Assembly: GCA_021018815.1 (NCBI GenBank)
Contig: JAITYX010000047.1
Location: 1,798,001-1,862,000, forward strand
DNA length: 64,000 nucleotides
Direction of reading: 5' to 3'
Source of the DNA: Talinum fruticosum
Lineage: Eukaryota > Streptophyta > Magnoliopsida > Caryophyllales > Talinaceae
A model generated the notes under the pieces. That model did not search any database. It was not told the origin of the DNA and was given only the letters and a program-made list of their open reading frames with translations. Every line of letters begins with the position of its first letter. Within the stretch, counting starts at the first letter, position 1. Of the stretch, positions 1-11,547 are shown in pieces. The position numbers were made by a program, and so were the translations under genes.

Positions 1-1399
1 AACTTGTTACTAAGTATTAAGGCTTTATTGTTTTTCATATAATTCGATTAATGGCATGCTTCGTTAAATTATGTATGCATTTCATAAGCTTAGAGAACTC
101 GTTCAAATATCTGTACATAACAAGTTATCCTAAGTCGCGGTACATACATAAATGTGCATATAGCATTTAGGATATTAGCTTGGTATGTATAGGTTTTTAA
201 CTGTCTGTGTTGGACGAGTTTGAGAATAATATGATAATAGGTTGTGTGACTATTATAATCTTATCATAAATTTGACAAGATATCACGGTACTCATTTCCC
301 CTCTCATTCTTCGGGTGCAATTATGATGACGATGGGTTTGATGTGTGTATCTTTACTTATGTACTCAAATTATTCAATCACTTTAAGCAAGAAAAAGTGA
401 TTAACTCATACAAGTAGCCTCTAAGCTGGCCAAATTGTTCTTTGTAATCACCCATGATTGTAGTTAAGGCCATGACCCTTTCCCTTATGCACGTTGATAG
501 GTCTGGCAAGTAATTAACATGTATATGCACCATGCTAAGATTAGGATCACCCACAACCTCTTTGTTTTGTTCCTCAGCTTTTATCTTTTTCTTCTTCCTA
601 ACATTAGCAAGTTCGTTTGGTTTCAGCTACTCATGTTCAATACACTGCATGTTGATTTCAATTCAGATTTAAATTAAGTCATATAATTTTGAGTATAGGT
701 CATCAAAGTTTACCCACCTTTTGGTTTTGTATGGTTATTGGTAGGGATAAGATCAGATGTCTATGTCAAAAATAGGTTATGCTTTTTTCAAATGTCAATT
801 ACAGTTTGGCTACTGTTATTTGGGATCTCTTCATATCGATCATCCGGTCCACGTTGGCATCAATTTATTTGAGTCATACATAGAAATACTGTCATCTTTA
901 TTATGGTTATTAATTGTGTGGGTATACCTATGCTTATAATTAGATATTTCATTTTTACGTAAGAATTCAGCTCATCTGCTAAGATATTTTACTATACAAG
1001 GATTATTTATACTGTCCCAAGTCTCCTTTCCTAACAATTCAAAAGGGTAACCTAATTATTCCCAAAAAAGCTATAAGATTCATACTAATTTAGTCGTGAC
1101 TCAAATACTTAATAAACGCTAAATCCAAAAACTAATTAATATGTTTTTTTGTTGTTATAGTTCTTTATATTCTTATGCTATTTTTTTCTTAGTTATTTGA
1201 TACACATCAACAAGGTCAAGACAACATATGTAATTGTTTTTGACAAATATATCTCATAATCAGTCTATCTTTTATAGAATAATTAAGAATTTTAAAGGTT
1301 TTTATATTTAAATTTTTTAAATCTAACTCGACTGAAATCACACTAAATACATATATTTGGTGTTATAAAAGTAATAGTTCCCAAATCTACTTTAATATC
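1..1399. other. Intergenic, no gene seen
   Basis: This stretch is AT-rich with stop codons in every frame and only short chance reading frames. I see no protein motif, RNA gene or clear repeat boundary in it. The 60-codon frame starting at 757 has no recognisable domain and no splice or UTR context, so I do not call it a gene. Confidence 0.6.
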
Positions 1400-1725
1400 G
1401 AACCCACAAAATCTAAAAAATTATTTCGATCTCTAATTGAGACGAAAAAGTTCGAGTCTCCGATGGAGACCGAAAAGCTGTCGGTCTCGTTAGAGACTGA
1501 AAAGTGCAGTCTCAATTAGAGACCAAAATATGTTCGGTCTCTGTCAAAGACTAACACTTTCGAGTCTTTAAATTAGTCTCAAATTTAGACCGCTGATTCA
1601 ATAAATTTGAATTGCAAGCACAAATCGAGACAAAATAATTTCGGTCTCTAATATGTGTTAGAAATCGAATTTTTAATTTTAGAGAACGAAAATTTCGATA
1701 TCTAAACTTGCATTTTCTTGTAGTG
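1400..1725 (-). mobile_element. CACTA (En/Spm-like) terminal remnant
   Basis: The right edge, 1708-1725, reads on the minus strand as CACTACAAGAAAATGC, the typical outer end of plant CACTA transposons. Inside it, from about 1430 to 1700, a short unit of the type GAGACTGAAAA or its reverse (TCTCTAATT-GAGAC) recurs many times in both orientations, as expected for the subterminal transposase-binding repeats of this superfamily. The left edge is eroded: a weak match begins near 1407 but lacks the CACTA core. No transposase is present, so this is either a short non-autonomous element or a broken end. No matching 3-bp target duplication was found. The superfamily call rests on general knowledge of CACTA ends. 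Confidence 0.6.
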
Positions 1726-4389
1726 ATATAAAAGTAAAACCCTAAATCCCAAAATTCTAAACAAGTGGTCAAGCGTACCCTCGAGGCTGATCATGAGACA
1801 TGTTGTCCAGTAGTGATACTGTATCTGACAGTAACTTCAAAAAGCCTATATAGTAGTGAACAGTGGTACCATATGATCAATGTAGCTCCAAGGATTACTA
1901 CTCACTGAATTCCATGTGGTAATTCCCTTTTCTTTTTCTTTTTTTGGGGTTTAATTTCGGGTTAGGGTACAACTTTTTGTGTGACAGAGTATCTTTTTTA
2001 TTATTCTCTGGCGAGGGTAGGGAAAGCAGGCAAGCTAATTATATCATTTTCTTTTCAGCATGCTTGCAACTGCATGCCGGGGAGTTGGCGGGTGATATGT
2101 AGGGCGTAGGATTTGCTGTGAAGTTAAAATTTAAAGGTGATTTAGGGCCATTATAAATGCTTAGGGATGGATTAACATAGGCATGTCCTAAGAGCTCTTC
2201 TCTCTCTCTATCTCTTCCTTCCTAGATTGTGCCTCACGTGCATGTTTCTTGGTCAGTGTAATTAGTTTTGATTTTTAGAGGATAACGGAGTCTCTTTTCC
2301 TCAATTAAAGCTCATCTAAAATTATGACAAATTTACTTTTTAAATGACTAAAGTGTATATAATTATAATTTATTTAACTAGACAATTGAAAATATTGAAT
2401 AATTAGTACCACTGTTCGATTACAACTCTTAATGATAAATTGCATATACTATAAATTCGTGCATATTTTCACTAATATTTTACTTTTAAATAGAAAGAGG
2501 ATTGTTTATGTGGATACATTGAAGAAAGATAGAAAAGTTTTTTTTTTTTCAAAATATATCATATTAAACTCTATAAATGAAAAACTAGTTACTTTATCAT
2601 AGAGTATGAATTATCTAGAGTACAATGGCAAACTCACTATATTTGGTGAAAGGCAAGGAAATTTAGTAAAACTGTTAGACCATGTGCAATTGTTAATTCA
2701 GGTTATTTTTAAATGTCTAAAAAAATAAAAAATGTATGTTCCTTCATTGTTGGTTTCAAACACACAATAGAACATAAATTACTTATTAAAGTTGGATAGA
2801 CTTGATATGTAACCGAAATTCACGTAAAATATCACATAAGACGATGATATTCACATAAAATTCAAGTGAAGTTAATTCAATGAAAAAATTAGTGTATTTA
2901 AACAAGTGACTACCGAAATATCTATCTATCTATCTATCTCTATATATATATATATATAAATACGTTAAATATAAATAATTGAATTTGTATAAATTTGCAC
3001 CATCTTATATTTTTGAAGTTATTAACATTTTATCAGGATAAACAAATTAAGAAAAAGAAAATTACTTACATTTATGGGGAAGAATATGACCCTAATTAAT
3101 GGCCTTCCTATAAATCCAAGGGCAACAAAAACAAAACTATTCGAAAAAGCATGATGTAATTTTGTTCTCCTTAATGGCCCTTGAATTAATTGGTGTTTAG
3201 TGAAATACAAAAGCGTAGGGGACCAATTTACAATTACATTAAAGTTTTATTATGTTGGAGGAAATCATGAGTTAGCAGATGTACAGATGATGTTTGTAAT
3301 GATGATTTCATCAATCACCAGCTTGGGTTTTTTTTTTTAATTTTTAATCATCTTTTAATCAATTCAATGGTCGGTAAGTTGTACACCAAAAGGGATATTT
3401 TTCCCCCAACTTAATTTAATTTGTTGATGAAATGGTTAGCATGATTTGGTCTAATCACTACTGTTGATTAGTGCAGCTAATTCTTCATTGATTATCCCTT
3501 GTTGCATTGGAGGGGACCATATATATTCATTAACTAAATAGTAATCATGCTGTGATTGCACTGCTCAAGAAACTTAATTACAGCTCCAAGATTTTCCCTT
3601 AGCTTGTGTTGCAGGTTTCGGGGTGATTATCCCCAGAGAGGTTGCTGCATTTGCATTGGCTAATGATGGATGTTCATACATAATTCTTTTTTTAAAAAAA
3701 AAAAAAAAAAGCTTTTGAGTTTATATGTGATTTTAAGTAAATAAAATTATCTGTTACCTAATGGCTTCAGGTCTCAAATAAATATGTCCTGGCTGCCAGT
3801 TGCCTCAATAGCTATCTTTGGCACTTTTATTACTCAGATCTATTTTCTTACATGCTACTACATTGTCCAAGTCAGTATTACCGATCTGGGAAAGACACAA
3901 AATAGTGGTGCAAATTCTGAAATTCGTCATCTTAGTCAAAAATATCCTTAAACTTTACAATTTATTTAAAAATATCACAAACTTATTATGTTCTCTTTTA
4001 ATGTCACTAAACTTGTTAAAATACAATTAAAGTGTCATTTTATTAGCAGTTATGGTTAAATAGTAAAGGAAATGAAAAAAAAATAGAAACTTTGACAGCT
4101 AATTTTTATTGACTGGGGGAATGAATGAGAGAGATAGAGAGACAAATTAATAATTAAACTTTCAAGGCTACTGTTTCTCTTATTTCCTTACATTTTAAAT
4201 AAAAATATTAAAAATAAATAAAAATATCATAAAATCGGCTACTTATTAGTTAAAAAGTCATACTAAGATCTACATAAATAAATAAATCAAATTTGATGGC
4301 ATTTTAAAGATGTTTTTAGCTAAAACCTCAAATTTTGTAGGTTATAATGTAATGGATTTTTGGACTCATACGAATATGGTGCCTTTGGA
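1726..4389. other. Intergenic, no gene seen
   Basis: This is AT-rich spacer with short runs of A or T and a compound microsatellite (listed separately). The short reading frames near 3022-3210 and 3818-4030 have no recognisable protein features. CT-rich patches near 2200-2220 resemble leader sequence but no coding exon follows. Confidence 0.55.
2920..2958. repeat. Compound (ATCT)n-(TA)n microsatellite
   Basis: About five ATCT units run directly into about nine TA units. It is a simple-sequence tract likely to vary in length between individuals. Confidence 0.9.
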
Positions 4390-4710
4390 ATCAATTATTA
4401 CATTGGATGTAAGTTTTGAAGAGACAGCTAGAGAGATGGAAAAAGAGGGAGAAATCTACATATACGGTGAATGACATTGATGGGAGGAAGGCTGTATCCG
4501 ATGTGGTTCTTGCGATCTGGCGGCCGATGGTAGGGGGAGAGGGAGGTGAGGCAATGGAGGCGAAGCAAGGGCTAGGGAGAGAAAGGAGAGAGGGAGTGGA
4601 GAAGTAGGGATAGAATGAGAAGAAGAGAATGAAGAAGAGGAGGAGCCTGGTTTTGACGAGAGAAAATCAATTATTACGTTGGATGTGAGTTTTTGAAGAG
4701 AGAGAGAGGG
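4390..4710. repeat. Purine-rich block bounded by a direct repeat
   Basis: A unit starting ATCAATTATTACATTGGATG occurs at 4390-4424 and again, with a few changes, at 4667-4702. Between them lies a strongly purine-rich (AG/GGA) stretch. The pattern fits a local duplication of about 277 bp, or a direct-repeat-bounded insertion. The reading frame at 4416-4607 falls in the low-complexity purine tract and is not a credible gene. Confidence 0.45.
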
Positions 4711-4784
4711 AGCAAAAGTAAGGATAGCAAAAAAGGGGAGACATATTTAATGACATGTTCAATGGTAGAATCGTCATTAAATGT

Positions 4785-4900
4785 GACCTATGACTATGGT
4801 TTTTTCAAAGATCCGTAATCAAAAGTTGACAGCTCAACCTATGAAGACGGTTCGTTAAAAGAACCGTGGTCATAGGTGTTATACAAGGCCACTTATTTAC
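4785..4900. mobile_element. CACTA-type subterminal repeat fragment
   Basis: Inverted copies of a CTATGAAGACGGTTC / GAACCGTGGTCATAG motif form a small hairpin around 4840-4880, with another variant near 4790. The same motif family recurs at 30905-31210 next to a CACTA terminus, so this looks like a stray piece of the same transposon family. No terminus is present here. Confidence 0.4.
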
Positions 4901-4934
4901 AAAAATACCACCGCCTCATAACAAATTACTTGAC

Positions 4935-5640
4935 AGGTTAACAAGTGGTATTAGAGCTCGGGTTCTAGGATAACATCAATCGATAAGTTAGATATCAATA
5001 AGTTATTTGGCAAGATCAATAGCCTTTTGGTGGAGTCCGATTGGTGGAGGCAAGTTCAAGGATTCTTGTCCAAGATGGACTTTGTTGGGTGGTGCGTCAA
5101 AATCAATGTTCAAGCGAAGATAACCTCTACTATCACTCAATTTCGAGGTTTTAGCATTACAACCTCGTTTCGGCTAGACCAATACCCAACATGGGTAACT
5201 TGTGTCGATGGACATTGCACTGAGTTGGTAGTGACTAGCCTCGGTTTGAAGTAGTAGTAGCCAACATGACCCGTGTTGGAACAATAATAAGGTTTGCATA
5301 TTTGTCTTATTGAAAATTGTATCATAAACCTAATTGTATTTGAAAAAGATTTTGTTTCCTATGTACATTAGTTAATAGTTACTTAATAGAATTAAGAGTA
5401 AAACTTTTAGTAGGTTTGGAGATTTGTGTTGGGAGGTTGTCATGAAGGTTCCTACCTTATAAAAGGTGGGCTTATATACACCTTATGAGATGGGGGTGAG
5501 TGGGTGAGAGCCCCTTAGAGAATCATATAATGACCGCAAGAAGCTGTGCATTGTATAGCTAGCTAATCCGAGAAGAGACTCGTAGGAATCAAGTTTAAAC
5601 AAGTTTATTCTCGAACCCAAATTTTAAGCTAATAAATCAA
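4935..5640 (+). mobile_element. Decayed LTR-retrotransposon remnant (PBS plus LTR-like segment)
   Basis: At about 4944 the sequence TGGTATTAGAGCTCGG resembles the primer-binding site complementary to initiator tRNA-Met (usual plant form TGGTATCAGAGC) that directly follows a 5' LTR. Downstream, about 5000-5150 can be read as a short gag-like start (KINSLLVESDWW...) but without a complete domain. From about 5340 to 5630 comes a segment with LTR promoter features: a TATAAAAGG box near 5458, a second TATATA, and an A-rich end. There is no pol. It could be a TRIM/LARD-type non-autonomous element or a heavily deleted copia or gypsy copy. The boundaries are uncertain. Confidence 0.4.
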
Positions 5641-6070
5641 AGCTGAGCAGTGATTGTACAAATGAAAAAAAAAAAAATTGGTAACTAAAGTCTTGACTGG
5701 GTAACGAGCCGGGCCGGGTCGGGGTTGACCTATAACTATAAAGGGTCGGGATGGTTCAACAAAAAAATAAATTGGTCGGGGCGGGTCATGGGCCTACCGA
5801 CCCTGACCCGACCCATTTCTTCTCTCGCTTTGGAGCTCAAATTGTTGCAAACAAGAAACAAAGGAAACATACAAGGAATAGCTTTGCCTCTCTCTTCTTG
5901 CTTTTTGTACTGCTTGTAATTTGCCATGGAATAATCAACGGCACCAGTCAATCCCCTCTAATCTAGGTCTAGCCCCACACAATTAGAGAGAGATAGAAAG
6001 AGAGAGAGAGAACAGGAGAGAGAAACACATCGATTTCCATTTCTATTTTGCAATTCAATATTAAAAAATA

Positions 6071-7658
6071 TGAAGGTTTGCTTGGGGAGAGTTTGAGTCA
6101 CCCTAGAGGGGGTGAATAGGGTGAGGAAGAAATCTTGTGGAAATTCAAACTCTTTTGCCGGGTAAAATACAGAATGCGGTTACGAGTCAAAATAGAGTCA
6201 GAAAAGTAGTGACTCGGAAAGATTGAATAGATAGAAATGGCACGAAAAGCAAATGCTTTAAGACAGATCTGAGTCTAGAATGAACTCGGAAAGTAAACAC
6301 TTAGAGATTACGTGGAAACCCTCCTGGGGCGGAAAACCACGGACCGTGTCAATCCGGACACGAAGTCAAATCCACTATTTTGAGTCCACAAAATACCGTG
6401 AACTGATCGAACCTGAGTTGCTCCCTTAGACAACTCTTTACAAGTTTTCCTAGACTCGGAAATTCCCTTATCCGATCTAGTACTTCCTAACTCGAGATAA
6501 CCCTTACAGCTAGGGACAACTTAAGCTGAGTTCACCCTTACAGCTTAGTCGAGGGACCTTACAAAGAAAGTAAGAAAGAGTTTGTAGCCGAGTACAAGAC
6601 CTTACAACTCGGAAGGTAATGAATTACAGAATAGGAGTTGTAAGTAGAAGATTGAGAATGAATACAAAGACTTTGCACAAGTACGTATATTAACAATAAG
6701 TTCGGCAATTCTTCAAGTATTGTGAAGTGGCTTCTATTTATATATGATCGGGTAGAGTAGCTGTTATCTTCTTCTGCTGACTGAGAGTCCTCTGTGACCG
6801 TTGATAGAAGCTTTCGAGTCACTCATAAAGTATCCGTTGTAATGTGAACGTTGGAAAACGGTTTAACTCTCTTGGAAGTCCCAAAACTACTAGCGGTGTC
6901 TTGAGAGATAAGGTGAAAACCACCGTTAAGCTTGGTATCTTAGTTTTCCAGATTTGGAAACAGACGGCTCCGACACTATCTTACGGGACTGGAGCGAGAG
7001 AAGGTGAAAAGTCACGTCTGCTTGGTGATTTGACGTTTTGAAGCCGGTTACTTTTGTGATTTGAAAAGTGTATCCTCGTTTGAATAACCTACAAAAGTAA
7101 AGCAATTTTGGTTCTTAAAGTATGAAATACTTTGGTCCAAAATTAGATACGGATAATAAAATAATTATGATAATTAATAAACTAATTATCCGAATCGGAA
7201 GAGAAGTGGAATATTACGAGTCTAATAACTATATAACTCAAAATTCCATCCGACTTAGTCTAAGCGATAGATCAAGATAAGTAAAGAATATCAAAGTGAG
7301 ATAACTTGATATAGACTAAGTATGAAACAAACTAGAGGTGCGACTCTAATGAAATAGAGTTTATAATCGAAGCCGGTTTCGAGTGAGAGAAGGTGAAACA
7401 CTTGTCCACTCAATCTGCGATAAATCCGAGTGATCTTGGACTCGGAACAAAGAATCGGTTTTACGAGTCACTTAAAGAAGCGCAATAAACACATGAAGTG
7501 CAAGTCTGTAGTACTTATAGAAGATACCATTTCATTCGGAAAAGTTTCTAAAACACGAGAGAATGCCTTGGAATCAAAACTCTATAAATACGAGATGATT
7601 ATTCTCGATTCATGTAATGTAACTCGGAAATGCGTTGAGCAGATGTCTCGAGTCTTCA
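6071..7658 (-). mobile_element. Solo LTR, SIRE/Maximus-type copia family
   Basis: The block starts TGAAGGTTTGC and ends GAGTCTTCA, giving TGAAG/CTTCA ends. It is flanked by identical 5-bp direct repeats AAATA (6066-6070 and 7659-7663), the target-site duplication expected for an LTR insertion. It is 1588 bp long. On the minus strand it shows a TATA-type box (complement near 6735-6745) and the terminal GGGTGAATAGGGTGA block shared with the LTR that ends at 50264 and with the copy at 12915-14455. No internal coding region remains, so it is a solo LTR left by recombination between two LTRs. Confidence 0.85.
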
Positions 7659-7805
7659 AAATACAAGTCGAAATTTCCACTCCCTCCTCCCAAGTCAAAA
7701 TTGAATCCAACCCTTTCTCTCTCTTTCTCTTTCTCTCTCTCTCTTCCTCCCCCTTTGTGCCTTTTACGGCGAGATCCACTTCAATCGATCTCCTACTCTA
7801 CTCCC

Positions 7806-8085
7806 ATGAATCCATACGAGATTCCACCTCCTCCGACGAACAAGAAAGAGAATCGGCTCCAAGGGCCTCGCCCGAGCCCGCTCCGAATCAACAAAGACTC
7901 CTAATAGATTAGAAATCCCCAATCGCCCTCAAGCCCCAACCCCACCACCACCATGCGCCGTAGCACCCGCTGCTTCCTCTAGCAAACTAGCCGCTCATCA
8001 TATACTTCGTCTCCCCCAAGCGCATCTACGCCGAGGCAATTCGATGGGTAAGAACAAAGGTGGTGGGCGGCATCGAGTGGCGCAG
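7806..8085 (+). pseudogene. VQ-motif protein (MKS1-like) gene fragment, broken
   Basis: From the ATG at 7806 the reading begins MNPYEIPPPP and reaches GPRPSPLRINKDS. That is the conserved N-terminal block of plant VQ-motif proteins of the MKS1 type, normally followed by HKI(K/R)KP. Here two stop codons (TAATAG, from 7902) sit exactly where that continuation should be, then IRNP follows. About 60 bases later, in another frame, the next hallmark appears as LIIYFVSPKRIYAEA (about 8010-8055; family pattern PVIIYxVSPKxIHxxAxxF). The VQ core after it is degraded (WVRTKVVGG). VQ proteins are small, usually intronless nuclear cofactors of WRKY factors and MAP kinase substrates. The stops and frame changes make this a pseudogene or captured fragment. 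CT-rich leader-like DNA precedes it. Confidence 0.7.
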
Positions 8086-8514
8086 CCTGGTTAAGGGAGA
8101 AGTGAGAGAGACAGACTTGGTCAAGAGATGGAGGAAGAGCGATGGTGAGAGAGAGAGCAAGGGAGAGGGGACGGTGGAAGATTAGCGATGGACGAGAGGA
8201 GAGCGAGAGAGAAAGCGGGGTAACCACTGTTAGGGTTTCACCCTTTTTGACCCAGCGAATGACCCTTTAAAAGCCCGCTATTATCCGACCCTTTTACAGC
8301 CCGACCCTATTATTAACAAAAATGGGCTTTGACCCCTTTTGGCCCGACCCTACTCGATCCTATGAGGCCCCTGTCCACTTTCCAACTTTAGTCTTGAGGG
8401 TACTAGATATGCCGATTCGAATCAAACTCATTTTTAATAAATAAAAGAGAAGAGGACTGGTAATGTTAATGAATATATTTACGAATCATTTCCGTTGGTA
8501 AACTATACTTAGAC
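8086..8514. other. Leader-like GA-rich DNA and CCCGACCC repeats, no gene
   Basis: On the minus strand 8240 to 8090 looks like a gene leader (an AAACCCTAACAG start followed by CT-rich sequence), but no recognisable protein follows. From 8245 on come degenerate CCCGACCC units that mirror those at 5700-5830. Confidence 0.4.
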
Positions 8515-9125
8515 CTGAAAAACTCGACCTAAACCGAACGGGTCAACGCGAACGACTCAAAACCAAAACTGAACCGACATCCGAAATAGTTGAATCAATT
8601 TTGACCCGAAAATTGAAATCAACCGACACGAAATCTAATGAACCCGATTCCGACCGGAATCGAAATGACCTAAACCGAAATCGAATCGACCAGAAATATG
8701 ATTGTCCCGATTATAAACGGAACCCAAAATGACTCGAACCAAATCGGACCCGAACCAATTTACCAAGAATAAAAGTGACCCAACCCACATTTTTTTGGTG
8801 GGTCTATCAAGATTGACTTTTGTGTCTATAGTGGTACAATTTTTTGGTGGGTACAATTTTGAATCAATTTTGACCCAAAAAGTGACCCGATTACAAACCA
8901 AAATTGACTTGAACCGAAATTAACCCGAACCGAACTCGAACCCGACCCGAATGAGATTGACTCGAACTTGAATCAAACCGAAATTGACCCAAATTAAAAA
9001 CCGAACCCGAACGAGATCGACCCGAAGTTTACCCGAACCGAATCCAAATCGAACCCGAATGAGATCGACTCGAATTGAACTTAACCCGAACCGAACCCGA
9101 ACCAAATAACTCAATTATCGGGTCT
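8515..9125. repeat. Degenerate (ACCCGAACCGAA)n array
   Basis: About 600 bp is made almost entirely of variants of CCGAACCCGAA / GACCCGAAAT units interspersed with AATGAGATCGACTCG. The long reading frames on both strands here are repeat artefacts (minus-strand FGLGSVRVDLIRV-like repeats). It is a worn minisatellite of a type widespread in plant intergenic DNA. A weaker patch of the same flavour lies at 29155-29400. Confidence 0.75.
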
Positions 9126-11307
9126 AACTATACTGCATTGTTTTCAAGTTGTGAGCGCATTTATTTTAACTTTTTTTCAACATTAGTAAGCAAGTTAATC
9201 CAAAGATTTATATGACTCATATTTTAAGAAAACATTTCATTAGATTGGGGAGTGAAAAGGAAAATAAATTTTGTTTAAGTTTCAAGTATGTATGATTGAT
9301 ACATTATGCTTTTCGTTGCTTGACGAAAGAGGGATGTAAAATACTAAAACCTATGAGGTCAGCCTTTGCTGTGATGTTGTTTCCTTAATTTTCAATTATT
9401 TTTTGCACAAAAATCAGGGTTAATGCTGGTCACAAGCTTTGGAAAAACATGAATAATTGCCCATAATTAAAGCCTACTAAAACCTAAATTTAGGGCTAAT
9501 AATTGTCCATTATATTCTTAAAGGAAGACCTCAAAAAGCTCCAAAATTGGCATTTTTGTTTTCTTCTCCTTATTATCACGCATCAATTTAGGAAATGTTT
9601 AAAAACATTATTATTGCTTAAACACCTGAATGATGCCATGACACACGCACACTAATTTTTGTCTTTGTCTCTTTGCCCCCGTCTCACAAAGGGGTCAACA
9701 TCACATCTAATCTAATATTATAATTAAAATATTTTTAAAATTGGTACTTGCATCACAAAATAATCTCTTTTAAATTACTTCCCTCTTTTTCTATCTTTTT
9801 AAAATTTAAACTAAATTATTTTCATTTTATCAAAGATATTTAAAATATATAAAAAGATAATATATGTATATATATGTTCATAAAATATTATTATACTAAA
9901 TGGCTAGTAATATTTAGGCAGTTACCAAGTTGAAAACTATCATTTAAATAAAACAAATTCTTCCTTTACAAATATATAACATAGATAATTTTTGCTTTTA
10001 ATTAGCTCTTAAATCTCATTTTTCTTCCAAATTAGTTCTTTTTCTTCATATTAGTTCTTCCTTTAAATATATTAGTATAATCATATTTATCTCTTTCTCT
10101 CTACATATTAATTAGGCCATTGTTGAGTTAGAATCTCTTTATGCGTAAAAATTATTTATTTTAGCTCAAATTTTATATTGTTTTAGTTAGAAACTATTAT
10201 ATCTTTTAACACTACTTGAATCATGATCTTTTCTTTTTTACACATTTCATGTCATTATCATTCATGACAAAAACCCCACAAGATAGTAGTATTCAAGTGG
10301 GTATAAAATTTTTCATCAACATGATCATGCTGTTATATATTGTCTCATCAATATATTCGAAAATTTTAATTTTTATACGTGAATATTTTGAATTAAAATT
10401 TCTTTTTTTTCCTTTTTTATTTTTTTGGTGAGAATTTGCAACATTTGATATACTTTTATATTCTAAAAATATAATATTCCTTACATTTTTGTCCAAATAA
10501 ATCAATGGATGTAAAAAGAAAATTATTAATGGGACATTATTGTCTCATCTTTAGTTCATCGTGAAATTCATTAATGTTTATTTTTTTTGTTTGACCAAGG
10601 TTATAATCCGTTTCGTGTCACAATCTTTTATCAATATATGATTATATTATTATAATATTATTTATTAGCAATTTTAATTACTAATAAAAATATAAGTGTT
10701 CAAACTTTGTTGTAGATGTTAAATAATTGGGTTTTTTATGATGGTTAAATTATATGTACTCCTCAAAAAAAAATTTGACAATGTTGGAAGACTATCTTTA
10801 TTTGAATTAGATTCCCAAGGTATAATAGTTGTATGCACGTATGAAAAGTTTAATGGAAATGTACTTATGTGTGCTTATAAATTGTATGCCTATAAATTTT
10901 ATAATTTTAAATAAATTATTTTCAAGGTAAATATATATTCGTCTTATTTGAAAAGTAGTAGTGGAGTTTGTGCAATAGGATTGTATGACTAATCCCAATT
11001 TTTTTTTTTTTTAAAAAAACCTCAGTTAATACTACTATTTATCAGCACATAACCATTTGCCTAGCTTTACATTCGATTCTCTTAATTAAAACTTGGGGTT
11101 CAAATTTTGTAAATAGAAGAAGTTTGAATGAGATTTCTTTTGTTGGAGAGGGAACTCTATTTTTTTATGAATTAATAATAGTTTAATCATGCTATACACA
11201 GGATTAAAAGCCTAAAAACTTGTGTTAATATTTACTTTATTTAATTCTATGGGTAATAATTGACATTTTGATATAATATTAAACTCTCCATTTACGTAGC
11301 ACAAGCT
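9126..11307. other. AT-rich intergenic DNA, no gene seen
   Basis: This stretch is strongly AT-rich, with many poly-A/T runs (for example 10999-11018) and short chance frames such as 10216-10431 and 10807-10998. I see no domain, RNA gene or bounded repeat. Confidence 0.6.
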
Positions 11308-11345
11308 GCCGTCTTAGCTCAGCGGTAGAGCGCATGGCCTTTAAC
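11308..11345 (+). pseudogene. 5' half of a tRNA-Lys(UUU) gene
   Basis: The sequence begins GCCGTCTTAGCTCAGCGGTA, the acceptor 5' strand and D arm (A box) of plant nuclear tRNA-Lys(UUU). It runs through GAGCGCATGG into an anticodon loop CCTTTAA with TTT in the anticodon place. The 3' half of the anticodon stem, the T arm and the acceptor 3' strand are absent; the sequence changes abruptly to TTGATTGG. It is therefore not a functional tRNA. It could be a truncated tRNA gene or the head of a tRNA-derived SINE, since an A-rich run lies about 70 bp downstream (11411-11422). Confidence 0.7.
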
Positions 11346-11448
11346 TTGATTGGAATTACCTCTTATACTTGGTCCTTGTCGTTCCTTCGTCTTTTCCTTT
11401 ATTTTACTTTAAAAAAAAAAAAGAATTATGCCTGATTGGAATCACCTT
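11345..11448 (+). repeat. Short insertion flanked by 16-bp near-identical repeats
   Basis: TGATTGGAATTACCTC at about 11347 recurs as TGATTGGAATCACCTT at about 11434. Between them is a roughly 70-bp CT-rich segment ending in a run of 12 A. Flanking direct repeats plus an A tail resemble a small retroposed insertion, and it sits exactly where the tRNA-Lys sequence breaks off. The insertion reading is inference. Confidence 0.4.
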
Positions 11449-11547
11449 TCGAAACCAGTTAAAATGATATATAAATTTTTCCTTCACTTTTGAAGAGAAG
11501 TTTCTGTGTCTAATTGAGACAAAAATGTCAATATATGTGAGATTTTT

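Larger units (their letters stand above)
5689..8397. repeat. Composite block with GGGTCGGG-type inverted edges and an AGTCTTGA direct repeat
   Basis: The left edge (about 5700-5830) is built of degenerate GGGTCGGG units and the right edge (about 8245-8370) of the reverse complement CCCGACCC. Just outside both lies the same 8-mer, AGTCTTGA, at 5689-5696 and 8390-8397 in direct orientation. This arrangement resembles long degenerate terminal inverted repeats with a target-site duplication, as in MULE-type elements that pick up gene pieces. Inside are a solo LTR (6071-7658), CT-rich leader-like DNA and a VQ-protein fragment. The inverted match is loose and the repeat is GC-rich low complexity, so the single-element reading is inference. 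Confidence 0.3.

Noticed and set aside
8635..9114. Frames with repeated RVRFGFGSG/VDLIRV peptides
   Set aside because: They are products of the ACCCGAACCGAA array, not a glycine-rich protein gene.
11308..11345. Functional tRNA-Lys gene
   Set aside because: The 3' anticodon stem, T arm and acceptor 3' strand are missing, and the base before the anticodon is changed.
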